Shown piece after piece: positions 17,710 through 25,214 of a DNA stretch of 64,000 bases. The notes under the pieces were generated by a model. It made no database searches, had not been told where the DNA came from, and saw nothing but the letters and a program-made list of their open reading frames with translations. The stretch lies in the NCBI RefSeq assembly GCF_900103185.1, contig NZ_FNJD01000016.1, positions 24,424-88,423 on the forward strand. Reading direction: 5' to 3'. Source of the DNA: Sulfitobacter litoralis (GTDB lineage Bacteria > Pseudomonadota > Alphaproteobacteria > Rhodobacterales > Rhodobacteraceae). Positions within the stretch are counted from its first letter, which is position 1, and every line of letters begins with the position of its first letter. The position numbers and the translations under genes are program-made.

Positions 17710-20700
17710 ATGAGCACCAGAATTGCCACAGGCGGCCGCCTGCTGAACAAATCAAATGCAGTCAGTTTTTCGTTTAACGGAAAGCAGTTGCGCGGTTTCG
17801 AGGGCGACACGCTGGCCTCGGCTTTGCTAGCGAATGACCAGATGCTGGTGGGGCGTTCGTTCAAATATCACCGTCCGCGCGGCATTGTTGCGGCAGGACC
17901 GGAAGAGCCCAACGCGCTGGTCAATTTGGGACAGGGAGACCGGTTCGAGCCCAATCAACGCGCCACCACCACCGAACTTTTCGACGGCCTGCAGTCCGAG
18001 AGCCAGAATCACTGGCCCAGCCTCGAATTCGATGTGGGCGCGATCAACAAGCATCTTAGCCGGTTCTTGCCTGCGGGCTTTTACTACAAGATGTTCATCC
18101 ACCCGCGTCCCTTCTGGAAGCACGTCTACGAGCCGATCATTCGCCACTCTGCCGGTCTGGGCAAAGCGCCGAAGGATTTGGACGGCGACACCTATGAACA
18201 TTTTCACGCTTTTTGCGATGTGTTGGTCATCGGGGGCGGCGTCGCAGGCCTTGAGGCCGCACGCACAGCGGCGTTGTCTGGTGCAAAAGTGATCGTGTTG
18301 GAACAGACCGCCCATTGGGGAGGACGTGCACCGGTGGACGGTGGCACCGTGGATGGCACGCCTGTTGGGGCCTTCGTCGATACACTGGTAGAAGAGCTAT
18401 CGACGATGGAGAACGTCACCCTGCGCACCCGCGTCATGGGGGCAGGTGTGTATGACCACGGTTATGTGCTGGGCTATGAACGACTGACCGATCACGCGCC
18501 CAAGACTGCCGGGCCGCGCCACCGGCTGTGGCGCATCCGTGCCGGGCATATCGTGACGGCAACCGGCGCGATTGAACGTCCTTTGTCCTTTTCTGGCAAC
18601 GACATACCCGGCGTGATGCTGGCCGCGTCAGTGCGAGATTACTTGGTGAACTATGGCGTCTCGGTCGGGGATCGCACGGTTGTTGTCACCAATAATGACG
18701 ATGCCTACCGCACTGCCATCGCCTTGACCGAGGCCGGTCTGACCGTGCCCGCCATTCTGGATGCTCGCGTATTGCCACAAGACTCCGCGTTGATGGCGCG
18801 GGCCAAGGATCTGGGCATCCGCGTGATGATGGGCCACGCTGTGGCGCGGGTCACAGGTGGCAAGCGCGTGACGGGCGTCGAGGTATGCAGCCAGTCAGGC
18901 GAAGGGGCGGTGCTTGAAACCTTCCCCTGTGATGCGGTGGCCATGTCGGGCGGATGGTCGCCCGTGGTGCATCTGTGGTCCCACTGCGGCGGTAAACTGA
19001 CGTGGGACACGGCCGGTGCGATGTTCCGTCCTGATGTGAACAATCCGCCGCTGGGGGCGGACGGGCATGGGTTTGTGACCGCTGCCGGTGCCGCCGCTGG
19101 TTTCTTTGCGCTGGATGACATCTTGCACGACGCCCATGCTGCAGCCGATGGCGTGGCCACCACTCTGGGGTTCAAGCTGCCCGCTGATGCCGTATCGCCG
19201 AACGCCGACCGGCAAGAGGAAGCGCCGCTCGCCCCCGTCTGGATGATGCCTCAGGGTGCCAACGTTAAACTACGCGAAAAGACGTTTCTGGATTATCAGA
19301 ACGACGTCAAAGTGTCAGACGTGCGGCTCGCCGCGCAAGAAGGGTTCGTCAGCGTCGAACACGCCAAACGCTATACCACGCTGGGGATGGCTACTGATCA
19401 GGGTAAACTGAGCAATATCAACGGACTGGCAACGCTTGCCGGCGCGATGGATGCCGATATTCCTGCTGTGGGCACCACCACCTTCCGCCCGCCGTACCAC
19501 CCGATCTCTATGGGGTCGATCGCGGGCGAGGCGCGCGGCGACGTGTTCCAGCCGATCCGTCGCACGCCGCTGCATGACTGGCACGAGACGAACGGAGCCG
19601 ACTGGGAACCTGTCGGCCACTGGCGACGCCCCTATGCCTATCCCCGCAAAGGCGAAAGCACCCATGACGCGGTCATGCGCGAGGTCACCAACACGCGCAG
19701 CAAACTGGGGATGCTTGATGCCTCCACCCTTGGCAAGATCATCGTCAAAGGGCCGGACGCGGGGCGCTTCCTCGATATGCTTTACACCAATATGATGTCA
19801 TCGCTGAAACCGGGCAAATGCCGCTATGGTCTGATGTGTTCGGAAAACGGTTTCCTGATCGACGATGGCGTGGTTGCGCGGATTGATGAAGAAACCTTCC
19901 TCTGCCACACAACCACGGGCGGCGCGGAAAGCATTCACCAGCATATGGAAGAATGGCTGCAAACCGAGTGGTGGGATTTCAACGTCTACACGGCCAATGT
20001 GACCGAACAATACGCGCAGATCGCCGTGGTCGGTCCCAATGCCCGCACATGTCTTGAAAAGCTCGGCGGCATGGATCTCAGCAAAGAAGCGCTGGCCTTC
20101 ATGGAATGGGCGGACGGCACGCTTGGCGGGTTCAAATGCCGCGTTTACCGGATCTCTTTCTCGGGCGAGCTGAGCTACGAGATCGCGGTGGACGCCGGGC
20201 AGGGGCAGGCGTTCTGGGATGCGCTGATGGTGGCGGGCAATGATCTGGGCGTGATGCCCTATGGCACCGAATGTCTGCACATCTTGCGGGCCGAAAAGGG
20301 CTTTATCATGATCGGGGATGAAACCGACGGCACTGTGATCCCGCAGGATCTGGGGCTGAACTGGGCGATCTCTAAAAAGAAGGACGACTACCTGGGCAAG
20401 CGCGCGCAACAGCGGACGCATATGGCCGATCCAACGCGGTGGAAACTGGTCGGTCTGGAAACCACCGACGGCAGCACCTTGCCGGACGGGGCCTATGCCG
20501 TGGGCGAGGGCGAGAACGAGAACGGCCAGCGCAATATGATCGGGCGCGTCACCTCGACCTATCATTCGCCGACCTTGGGCAAGGGGATCGCCATGGGGCT
20601 GGTGTTGAACGGGCCGGACCGCATGGGCGAGGTGCTCGACTTCCCCGGGACCGACGGCAAGACCTATCAGGCGAAAATCGTCGATCCGGTATTCTATGAC

Positions 20701-20727
20701 AAAGAAGGGGCCAAGCAAAATGTCTGA
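17710..20727 (+). CDS. soxA: Sarcosine oxidase alpha subunit
   Basis: 1005-residue alpha subunit that binds NAD+ and carries the folate-dependent half of the enzyme. Order of domains: N-terminal 2Fe-2S-ferredoxin-like fold without the cluster cysteines (about 15-100), a pyridine nucleotide-disulfide oxidoreductase domain beginning at VLVIGGGVAGLEAARTAAL (about 172-190), then a glycine-cleavage T-protein-like folate domain and its C-terminal barrel (about 600-1000). The last 8 bases overlap soxG, so the two are coupled. Methyl groups released here go to tetrahydrofolate. Confidence 0.96.
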   Translation: MSTRIATGGRLLNKSNAVSFSFNGKQLRGFEGDTLASALLANDQMLVGRSFKYHRPRGIVAAGPEEPNALVNLGQGDRFEPNQRATTTELFDGLQSESQNHWPSLEFDVGAINKHLSRFLPAGFYYKMFIHPRPFWKHVYEPIIRHSAGLGKAPKDLDGDTYEHFHAFCDVLVIGGGVAGLEAARTAALSGAKVIVLEQTAHWGGRAPVDGGTVDGTPVGAFVDTLVEELSTMENVTLRTRVMGAGVYDHGYVLGYERLTDHAPKTAGPRHRLWRIRAGHIVTATGAIERPLSFSGNDIPGVMLAASVRDYLVNYGVSVGDRTVVVTNNDDAYRTAIALTEAGLTVPAILDARVLPQDSALMARAKDLGIRVMMGHAVARVTGGKRVTGVEVCSQSGEGAVLETFPCDAVAMSGGWSPVVHLWSHCGGKLTWDTAGAMFRPDVNNPPLGADGHGFVTAAGAAAGFFALDDILHDAHAAADGVATTLGFKLPADAVSPNADRQEEAPLAPVWMMPQGANVKLREKTFLDYQNDVKVSDVRLAAQEGFVSVEHAKRYTTLGMATDQGKLSNINGLATLAGAMDADIPAVGTTTFRPPYHPISMGSIAGEARGDVFQPIRRTPLHDWHETNGADWEPVGHWRRPYAYPRKGESTHDAVMREVTNTRSKLGMLDASTLGKIIVKGPDAGRFLDMLYTNMMSSLKPGKCRYGLMCSENGFLIDDGVVARIDEETFLCHTTTGGAESIHQHMEEWLQTEWWDFNVYTANVTEQYAQIAVVGPNARTCLEKLGGMDLSKEALAFMEWADGTLGGFKCRVYRISFSGELSYEIAVDAGQGQAFWDALMVAGNDLGVMPYGTECLHILRAEKGFIMIGDETDGTVIPQDLGLNWAISKKKDDYLGKRAQQRTHMADPTRWKLVGLETTDGSTLPDGAYAVGEGENENGQRNMIGRVTSTYHSPTLGKGIAMGLVLNGPDRMGEVLDFPGTDGKTYQAKIVDPVFYDKEGAKQNV

Positions 20728-21301
20728 GGCGGTAAGCGCATTGAAAGCGGCAGAATTCACCGGCGGCATTGCCGAGGTAACCCTGATGGATCCGATTGGC
20801 ATGATCTCTGTCCGCGGGGATCTAACGGCGGCCTATATGAAGAAAGCGCTGAAAAAGGCCGTCGGCCTGGGCCTTCCCGACACCCGCAGCGTCCAGATCA
20901 ACGGGGATCGCGGTGTCGCATGGATGTCACCGGACGAGCTGCTGTTGCTCTGCCCCTATGATCAGGTCAGCGACACGATCGACATGCTGACCAAATGCTT
21001 TGGCAGCAATCACACGCTGGCGGTCAATGTATCCGACGCGCGGGCGGTGTTCCGCATTAGCGGCGCGCACAGCCGCGACGTGCTGGCCAAGCTTGCGCCT
21101 GTGGACCTGTCGCCAGCGACCTTTACCCCCGGCATGATCCGCCGCACGCGGCTGGCGCAAGTACCGGCGGCGTTCTGGATCGAAGAGGGTGACAGCTTCC
21201 GTCTTGTCTGCTTCCGGTCGGTCGCGCTTTACGTGTATGATCTGCTTAAGATCGCGGCGCAGCCCGGTTCGGCCCCTGTATTTTATAGCGCCAAGCCGTA
21301 A
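20720..21301 (+). CDS. soxG: Sarcosine oxidase gamma subunit
   Basis: 193-residue gamma subunit with the aminomethyltransferase-like fold that pairs with the alpha C-terminal domain. The start at 20720 overlaps soxA by 8 bases and has AGAAGGGG (20703-20710) upstream; an earlier in-frame ATG lies inside soxA and adds residues outside the family. The conserved MSPDELLLL and FRISGAHSRDVLAKL stretches are visible. It ends the sox genes; a hairpin terminator follows within 30 bases. No purU, folD or gcv gene follows, unlike some sox clusters. Confidence 0.92.
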   Translation: MSEAVSALKAAEFTGGIAEVTLMDPIGMISVRGDLTAAYMKKALKKAVGLGLPDTRSVQINGDRGVAWMSPDELLLLCPYDQVSDTIDMLTKCFGSNHTLAVNVSDARAVFRISGAHSRDVLAKLAPVDLSPATFTPGMIRRTRLAQVPAAFWIEEGDSFRLVCFRSVALYVYDLLKIAAQPGSAPVFYSAKP

Positions 21302-21327
21302 GTCGCTGATCAAGGGTAGGGCGGTGC

Positions 21328-21361
21328 GCTGGCGGGAACATTCCCGCTGGCCAGCCGTTTT
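21328..21361 (+). terminator. Terminator after soxG
   Basis: Nested inverted repeats: GCGGGAA (21332-21338) with TTCCCGC (21341-21347), and GCTGGC (21328-21333) with GCCAGC (21350-21355), followed by CGTTTTA. The T-run is short, but the stem is very stable. It sits in the 195-base gap between soxG and sodB. Confidence 0.65.
21335..21359 (+). promoter_or_regulatory. Weak third GGAAC-CGTT motif before sodB
   Basis: GGAAC (21335-21339) and CGTT (21356-21359) are 16 bases apart, also an accepted EcfG spacing, and sodB would be a sensible stress target. However the motif lies wholly inside the soxG terminator hairpin and is 138 bases from the sodB start, so it may be coincidence. Confidence 0.25.
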
Positions 21362-21496
21362 ACCTTTAAGCGGGTGACAATCCAAGCGCCCCGTCAGCCG
21401 TGTCGGTTTCCCCCTTGCGGGTCGATCAGCACTTGACCTTATGACGGGACGGGCTTCATGTGACCCAGACGCAATTCAATAACGGAGGCTTTTCTC

Positions 21497-22096
21497 ATGG
21501 CTTTTACTCTTCCTGATCTTCCCTATGCCCACGATGCGCTTGCATCCAAAGGTATGTCCAAGGAAACGTTGGAATATCACCACGATAAGCACCACAACGC
21601 CTATGTGACCAACGGCAACAAAGCCATTGAAGGCACCGAGTGGGAAGGCAAAACCCTCGAGGAAATAATCAAGGGCACCTACAACCCTGATGCGGTCGCG
21701 CAAAGCGGCATCTTCAACAACATCAGCCAGCTGTGGAACCACAACCAGTTCTGGGAAATGATGTCCCCCGACGACAGCAAAATGCCGTCCGAGCTGGAAA
21801 AAGCGATCACCGAAAGCTTTGGGTCGGTCGATAAGTTCAAGGACGAATTCAAGGCAGCCGGTGGCGGTCAGTTCGGCTCCGGTTGGGCGTGGCTGGTTAA
21901 GGACACCGACGGCGGCCTGAAAGTGACCAAGACGGAAAACGGCGTGAACCCCGTTTGCTTTGGTCAAACCGCACTGCTGGGTTGCGATGTTTGGGAACAC
22001 TCCTACTACATCGATTTCCGCAACGCGCGCCCCGACTACCTGTCGAACTTCCTCGACAATCTGGTGAACTGGGATAACGTTGCATCTCGCATGTAA
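21497..22096 (+). CDS. sodB: Superoxide dismutase, Fe type
   Basis: 199-residue cytosolic iron superoxide dismutase. Metal ligands are visible as H28 (LEYHHDKHH), the histidine of QLWNHNQFW, and the aspartate and histidine of CDVWEHSYYIDF. The glutamine next to the second ligand (ISQLWNH) is the Fe-type hallmark. ACGGAGG lies upstream of the ATG. It follows sarcosine oxidase, a peroxide-producing enzyme, but with a terminator between them. A strong terminator follows at 22149. Cambialistic Fe/Mn use cannot be excluded from sequence. Confidence 0.95.
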   Translation: MAFTLPDLPYAHDALASKGMSKETLEYHHDKHHNAYVTNGNKAIEGTEWEGKTLEEIIKGTYNPDAVAQSGIFNNISQLWNHNQFWEMMSPDDSKMPSELEKAITESFGSVDKFKDEFKAAGGGQFGSGWAWLVKDTDGGLKVTKTENGVNPVCFGQTALLGCDVWEHSYYIDFRNARPDYLSNFLDNLVNWDNVASRM

Positions 22097-22148
22097 TAGC
22101 GATTTAATCGGTTAAGGCATCGCGCCAAGCCGTTGATATACCTATGTT

Positions 22149-22182
22149 AAAGGCCCTGCAGCATTCCGCTGTGGGGCCTTTT
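22149..22182 (+). terminator. Rho-independent terminator of sodB
   Basis: AAAGGCCC (22149-22156) pairs with GGGCCTTT (22174-22181). The stem continues inward through GCAGC/GCTGT to a 5-base loop, about 14 pairs in all, and ends in TTTT. It closes sodB six bases before the next promoter motif. Confidence 0.9.
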
Positions 22183-22187
22183 CTTGT

Positions 22188-22213
22188 GGAACCACCCGTG
22201 TGACTGGGGCGTT
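22188..22213 (+). promoter_or_regulatory. EcfG-type general stress promoter motif (GGAAC-N17-CGTT)
   Basis: GGAAC at 22188-22192 and CGTT at 22210-22213 with 17 bases between. It ends 37 bases before the ATG at 22250, almost identical to the geometry at 16892-16917. Being directly after a terminator and before a two-gene unit makes it a convincing promoter. Assignment to EcfG is from the consensus known in other alphaproteobacteria. Confidence 0.65.
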
Positions 22214-22249
22214 TTGTCTGTGAACCCACAAGATGAGAAGGAGACCACA

Positions 22250-22459
22250 ATGGCAGAGCGTCACAGATCGAAGGACGGCGTCAAGGAAACCGACAAATAC
22301 ATCAGCGAAGCCGATGATATTGACCATCAGGGCCGCTTTGGCGGCGGGCTGCAACGCGATGTCGGCACCCAGGACGAAGAGAAACAGGTGGTCGACAAAC
22401 CCGGCGCTGACACCCGCGTCACCGGCGAAGACGAACGCAACCACGGAGAAGACGCATGA
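22250..22459 (+). CDS. Small charged protein, unknown, first gene of a stress-type pair
   Basis: 69-residue, very hydrophilic protein rich in Asp, Glu, Lys, Arg and Gly, with no cysteine, signal peptide or membrane segment. Its composition suggests a disordered protein. I do not recognise a family. AAGGAGA (22237-22243) gives a strong start. The last codons overlap the ATG of the host-attachment-family gene by four bases, so the two proteins are translationally coupled and probably act in the same condition, presumably a general stress or stationary-phase response driven by the motif at 22188. Confidence 0.75.
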   Translation: MAERHRSKDGVKETDKYISEADDIDHQGRFGGGLQRDVGTQDEEKQVVDKPGADTRVTGEDERNHGEDA

Positions 22460-22911
22460 CCAAGATTGAAAATGGCACTTGGGTACTGATCGCCGACGGT
22501 GAAAAAGCGCTTTTCATGGTGAATGAAACCGACGGAGAGGATCCTTTCTTTCAGGTGTTTCGCGAAGAAGAGCAAGAGAATCCACCAAACCGTGATCAGG
22601 CCGCAAACCGACGGGGGCGCTTTAACGATGGCCCATCAGTGCACCGGTCCGCTGTGGATGACACCGACTGGCACCAGCTATCCAAGGACCGTTTTGCAGC
22701 AGAGCTGGCCGAGATCCTGTATAAGCAAGCACACAAGGGCAAGTTCGACAAGATCGTTCTCGTCGCTCCGCCGAATACCTTGGGAGAGCTGCGTCGCGAG
22801 ATGCACCAAGAGGTCGCAAACAAAGTCGTAGGCGAAATCCCCAAGACATTGACCAACCACCCCATCGAAGAAATCGAGAATATCGTGAAATCGACACTCG
22901 ACGCAGCGTGA
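22456..22911 (+). CDS. Host attachment family protein (PF10116 / baeRF-like)
   Basis: 151-residue soluble protein of the family annotated as required for attachment to host cells (Agrobacterium AtsE-like), a group related in fold to archaeal release-factor-like baeRF proteins. Recognisable features are the opening WVLIADGEKALF, the central FAAELAEILYKQ and the stretch FDKIVLVAPPNTLGELR near residues 97-113. The true biochemical role is unknown and the host-attachment label comes from one phenotype. It overlaps the upstream 69-residue gene by four bases and is followed by a terminator at 23000. Confidence 0.85.
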   Translation: MTKIENGTWVLIADGEKALFMVNETDGEDPFFQVFREEEQENPPNRDQAANRRGRFNDGPSVHRSAVDDTDWHQLSKDRFAAELAEILYKQAHKGKFDKIVLVAPPNTLGELRREMHQEVANKVVGEIPKTLTNHPIEEIENIVKSTLDAA

Positions 22912-22999
22912 TACTGTGGCGGTATAGACACACCATAGGTGCAGTTCTGATGCCTTGTTTGTAGACGGATATCTGCGGTTTTTCGCGGAGTAGGAATGG

Positions 23000-23024
23000 G
23001 CACCTGTTTATGGGTGCCCTTTCA
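23000..23024 (+). terminator. Terminator after the host-attachment gene
   Basis: GGGCACC (23000-23006) pairs with GGTGCCC (23015-23021), with an 8-base loop and a short TTT. It lies 88 bases after the stop. The rest of the 260-base gap up to the LOG-family gene shows nothing I can identify. Confidence 0.65.
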
Positions 23025-23171
23025 CATTGAAAGTTAGGTGGGATCGGAAGATCAGGCCGAAGCTGTGTTAAATGCACCGCTCCCAGAGATTTTGCCTCGG
23101 CGCTTCTCAAGCCAAGTCCCGATGGTGCGCGGCTACTTGCTGCCGCTTTCGGTCCCGTATCTGACAGGTAC

Positions 23172-23726
23172 TTAAGCTGTCAGCCCACGCCGCAAAACCT
23201 CGAGCGCGGCATCGACATTATCCACAGTGTCGACATAGCCAAGCAGGCTTTCATCGGCAAAGCCATGTGCGACGACATGATCCAATAGCGCGGTCAACGG
23301 GTCCCAGTAACCGTTTGTATTCAATAGAATTACCGGCTTTTGGTGCAGGCCGAGCTGGCGCCAGGTCAGGACCTCAAAAAGCTCGTCCAGTGATCCGGCA
23401 CCACCCGGCAAAACCACCACAGCATCACAGTTCATGAACATCACTTTTTTGCGTTCATGCATCGTCTCGGTCACGACATAGGTGGTCAGATCGGTCTTGC
23501 CGACTTCCCATTTCACTAGGTGGTCGGGGATCACACCAAAGGTCGTGCCCCCGGCTGCCTGTGCCGCCCGCGCCACAGTCCCCATCAGCCCTACATCACC
23601 TGCGCCATAGACCAAACGCCAGTCGTTCTGCGCCAAAGCCCGTCCCAAAGCGTCGGCTTGTGTGGTATATTCGGGGTCATCACCGGGGCGCGAGCCGCAG
23701 TAAACACATACGGATTTCTGGATCAT
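23172..23726 (-). CDS. LOG-family nucleoside 5'-monophosphate phosphoribohydrolase
   Basis: 184-residue Rossmann-like protein of the LOG family (TIGR00730), which cleaves nucleoside 5'-monophosphates to free base and ribose 5-phosphate; plant LOGs activate cytokinins. The opening VCVYCGSRPGDDP and the diagnostic PGGAGSLDE motif (near residue 109) with the following ELFEVLTWRQLGLH are present. The start at 23726 is chosen from the AAGGA site upstream; longer in-frame extension runs antisense into the divergent LysM gene and is not credible. It is a single gene. Whether it makes cytokinin-like products cannot be told. Confidence 0.92.
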   Translation of the reverse strand: MIQKSVCVYCGSRPGDDPEYTTQADALGRALAQNDWRLVYGAGDVGLMGTVARAAQAAGGTTFGVIPDHLVKWEVGKTDLTTYVVTETMHERKKVMFMNCDAVVVLPGGAGSLDELFEVLTWRQLGLHQKPVILLNTNGYWDPLTALLDHVVAHGFADESLLGYVDTVDNVDAALEVLRRGLTA

Positions 23727-23773
23727 AAGCGGGGGTCCTTTTTGCGAATATGCACTTGGCATGCAGCTGTATT

Positions 23774-23802
23774 TTGACCGGTGATAGCCTGCTTGGTACA
23801 AG
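23774..23802 (+). promoter_or_regulatory. Candidate sigma-70 promoter for the LysM gene
   Basis: TTGACC (23774-23779) and TACAAG (23797-23802) are separated by the ideal 17 bases. A transcript would start near 23809, 20 bases before the chosen ATG at 23829, which also argues against the in-frame GTG at 23781 as the start. Confidence 0.45.
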
Positions 23803-23828
23803 TGCTCAATGTGGGGAAGTTCAAAGGG

Positions 23829-25127
23829 ATGAACGGAATGGCGGTGTTTCAAACGCGGGGTGCTCAGTTTGCAGGCGCGGTCTTGGTCGTGGCGGTTGCA
23901 GTGGCCGGATATTTCTGGTCGCAAGATGCTGATCCTGTCCCGCCTGTGATATCGCAAGACACCGCGCCTGATGTGGTCGTGACGACGCAAGCGGCCCCCG
24001 CGCAGACTGGCAGCACGCAGACTGGCAGCATGCCTGCTACAACCACGCAGACCAGCGTCGCCCCCCAAGACACCGCAGCCGTGCCCTATGTCGCACCCGC
24101 ACCGCAGACACCCGAACCGGCCGCATCGCCCGCCACACCCAGTTTTGACGAAGTCCGCCGCGAAAGTGACGGGATGACCGTGATCGCTGGCCGTGCCGCC
24201 CCCGGTGCCCGCGTTAGCGTCATCAGCAACGGCGCAAAGGTCGCCAGCGCGCAAGCCGATGGTTCTGGTAAATTCGCCACCCTTGCCATTCTGCCCGCCG
24301 ACGGCAGCGGCAAAATCCTGAGCCTTACCGCGGATGCTGATGGCGGCCCCGTCGCCTCGGTCGAGGAGGTCATTCTGGCCCCGATTACCGCACCAGCGGT
24401 GGCGCAAGTGGCAGTCGCTCAAGCGCCTTCAGGCGATGATCCAGTGCCGTCGGTTGGCACCAAGATTGATCCCGTCGCGCCTGCACGTGACGGTATGCCA
24501 AACGACACGGCGCCAGAAATGACCGAGGTAGCCGCGCTTGATCCGCAGCCCGAACCCGTCGCTCGCACAGCCCCATCGCCCCCTGCGACCGAAACGACGG
24601 TAGCGTTGCTCAAATCTGACGCCGACGGGGTAGAGCTGCTGTCAGCCTCAGCACCCGAGGTCACCGACCGGATTGCGCTGGATACGATCACCTATTCCGA
24701 AACAGGGCAGGTCCGACTGGCGGGGCGGGCCCAGACAAAGGCATCCTCGGTACGGGTCTATCTCGACAATCGCAATGTCGGCGCGCTTGAGGTCGATCCC
24801 GAAGGGCGCTGGCGCGGCGATATCGAGGATATCAAGACCGGCATCTACACCCTGCGCGTGGATGAACTGGATCAGGGCGGCGACGTGATCAGCCGCGTTG
24901 AAACCCCGTTCAAACGGGAATCCCCCGAAGTGCTGGCACGCGCCACGGCAGGCATCGACGGCCCGATCAAGGCGGTCACCGTGCAGGAAGGGGCGACGCT
25001 TTGGGCGATTGCGCGGGAACGATATGGCGATCCGACGCTCTATGTGCGTGTCTTTGCGGCGAATCGCGATTCAATCCGCGATCCAGATTTGATTTATCCG
25101 GGTCAGGTCTTTGACCTGCCGGATTGA
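23829..25127 (+). CDS. LysM domain envelope protein
   Basis: 432-residue protein with an N-terminal hydrophobic anchor (about residues 12-30), a long Pro/Ala/Thr/Gln-rich periplasmic linker, one or two Ig-like beta domains (about 120-180 and 290-370), and a C-terminal LysM domain (VTVQEGATLWAIARERYG, about 384-401, onward). LysM domains bind peptidoglycan, so it probably sits in the periplasm holding onto the cell wall. Similar proteins are common in Rhodobacteraceae without assigned function. The linker holds a tandem repeat at 24001-24030. The start at 23829 is supported by GGGGAAG upstream and the promoter at 23774. Confidence 0.85.
   Translation: MNGMAVFQTRGAQFAGAVLVVAVAVAGYFWSQDADPVPPVISQDTAPDVVVTTQAAPAQTGSTQTGSMPATTTQTSVAPQDTAAVPYVAPAPQTPEPAASPATPSFDEVRRESDGMTVIAGRAAPGARVSVISNGAKVASAQADGSGKFATLAILPADGSGKILSLTADADGGPVASVEEVILAPITAPAVAQVAVAQAPSGDDPVPSVGTKIDPVAPARDGMPNDTAPEMTEVAALDPQPEPVARTAPSPPATETTVALLKSDADGVELLSASAPEVTDRIALDTITYSETGQVRLAGRAQTKASSVRVYLDNRNVGALEVDPEGRWRGDIEDIKTGIYTLRVDELDQGGDVISRVETPFKRESPEVLARATAGIDGPIKAVTVQEGATLWAIARERYGDPTLYVRVFAANRDSIRDPDLIYPGQVFDLPD
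24001..24030 (+). repeat. Two perfect 15-base tandem repeats in the LysM linker
   Basis: CGCAGACTGGCAGCA occurs twice back to back (24001-24015 and 24016-24030), encoding a repeated Gln-Thr-Gly-Ser unit. A decayed third copy follows near 24046. Being a multiple of three it can change copy number without breaking the frame. Confidence 0.9.
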
Positions 25128-25214
25128 CTAACAGCTATGCATGCAGATTGGGCAGCCGCACTGGCATGATCCGACGGAGGGGCCTATGTAAGGGGCAACT
25201 ACACAGGATCGTTC

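Noticed and set aside
23030..23171. Possible remnant of a mobile element between the host-attachment and LOG-family genes
   Set aside because: No inverted repeats, target duplication or transposase-like codons could be shown.
24001..24030. CRISPR-like repeat
   Set aside because: Only two adjacent copies, no spacers, and in-frame inside a coding linker.
23727..24422. Extended reading frame of the LOG-family gene upstream of its ATG
   Set aside because: The extension is antisense to the LysM gene, and the family start with a ribosome site is at 23726.
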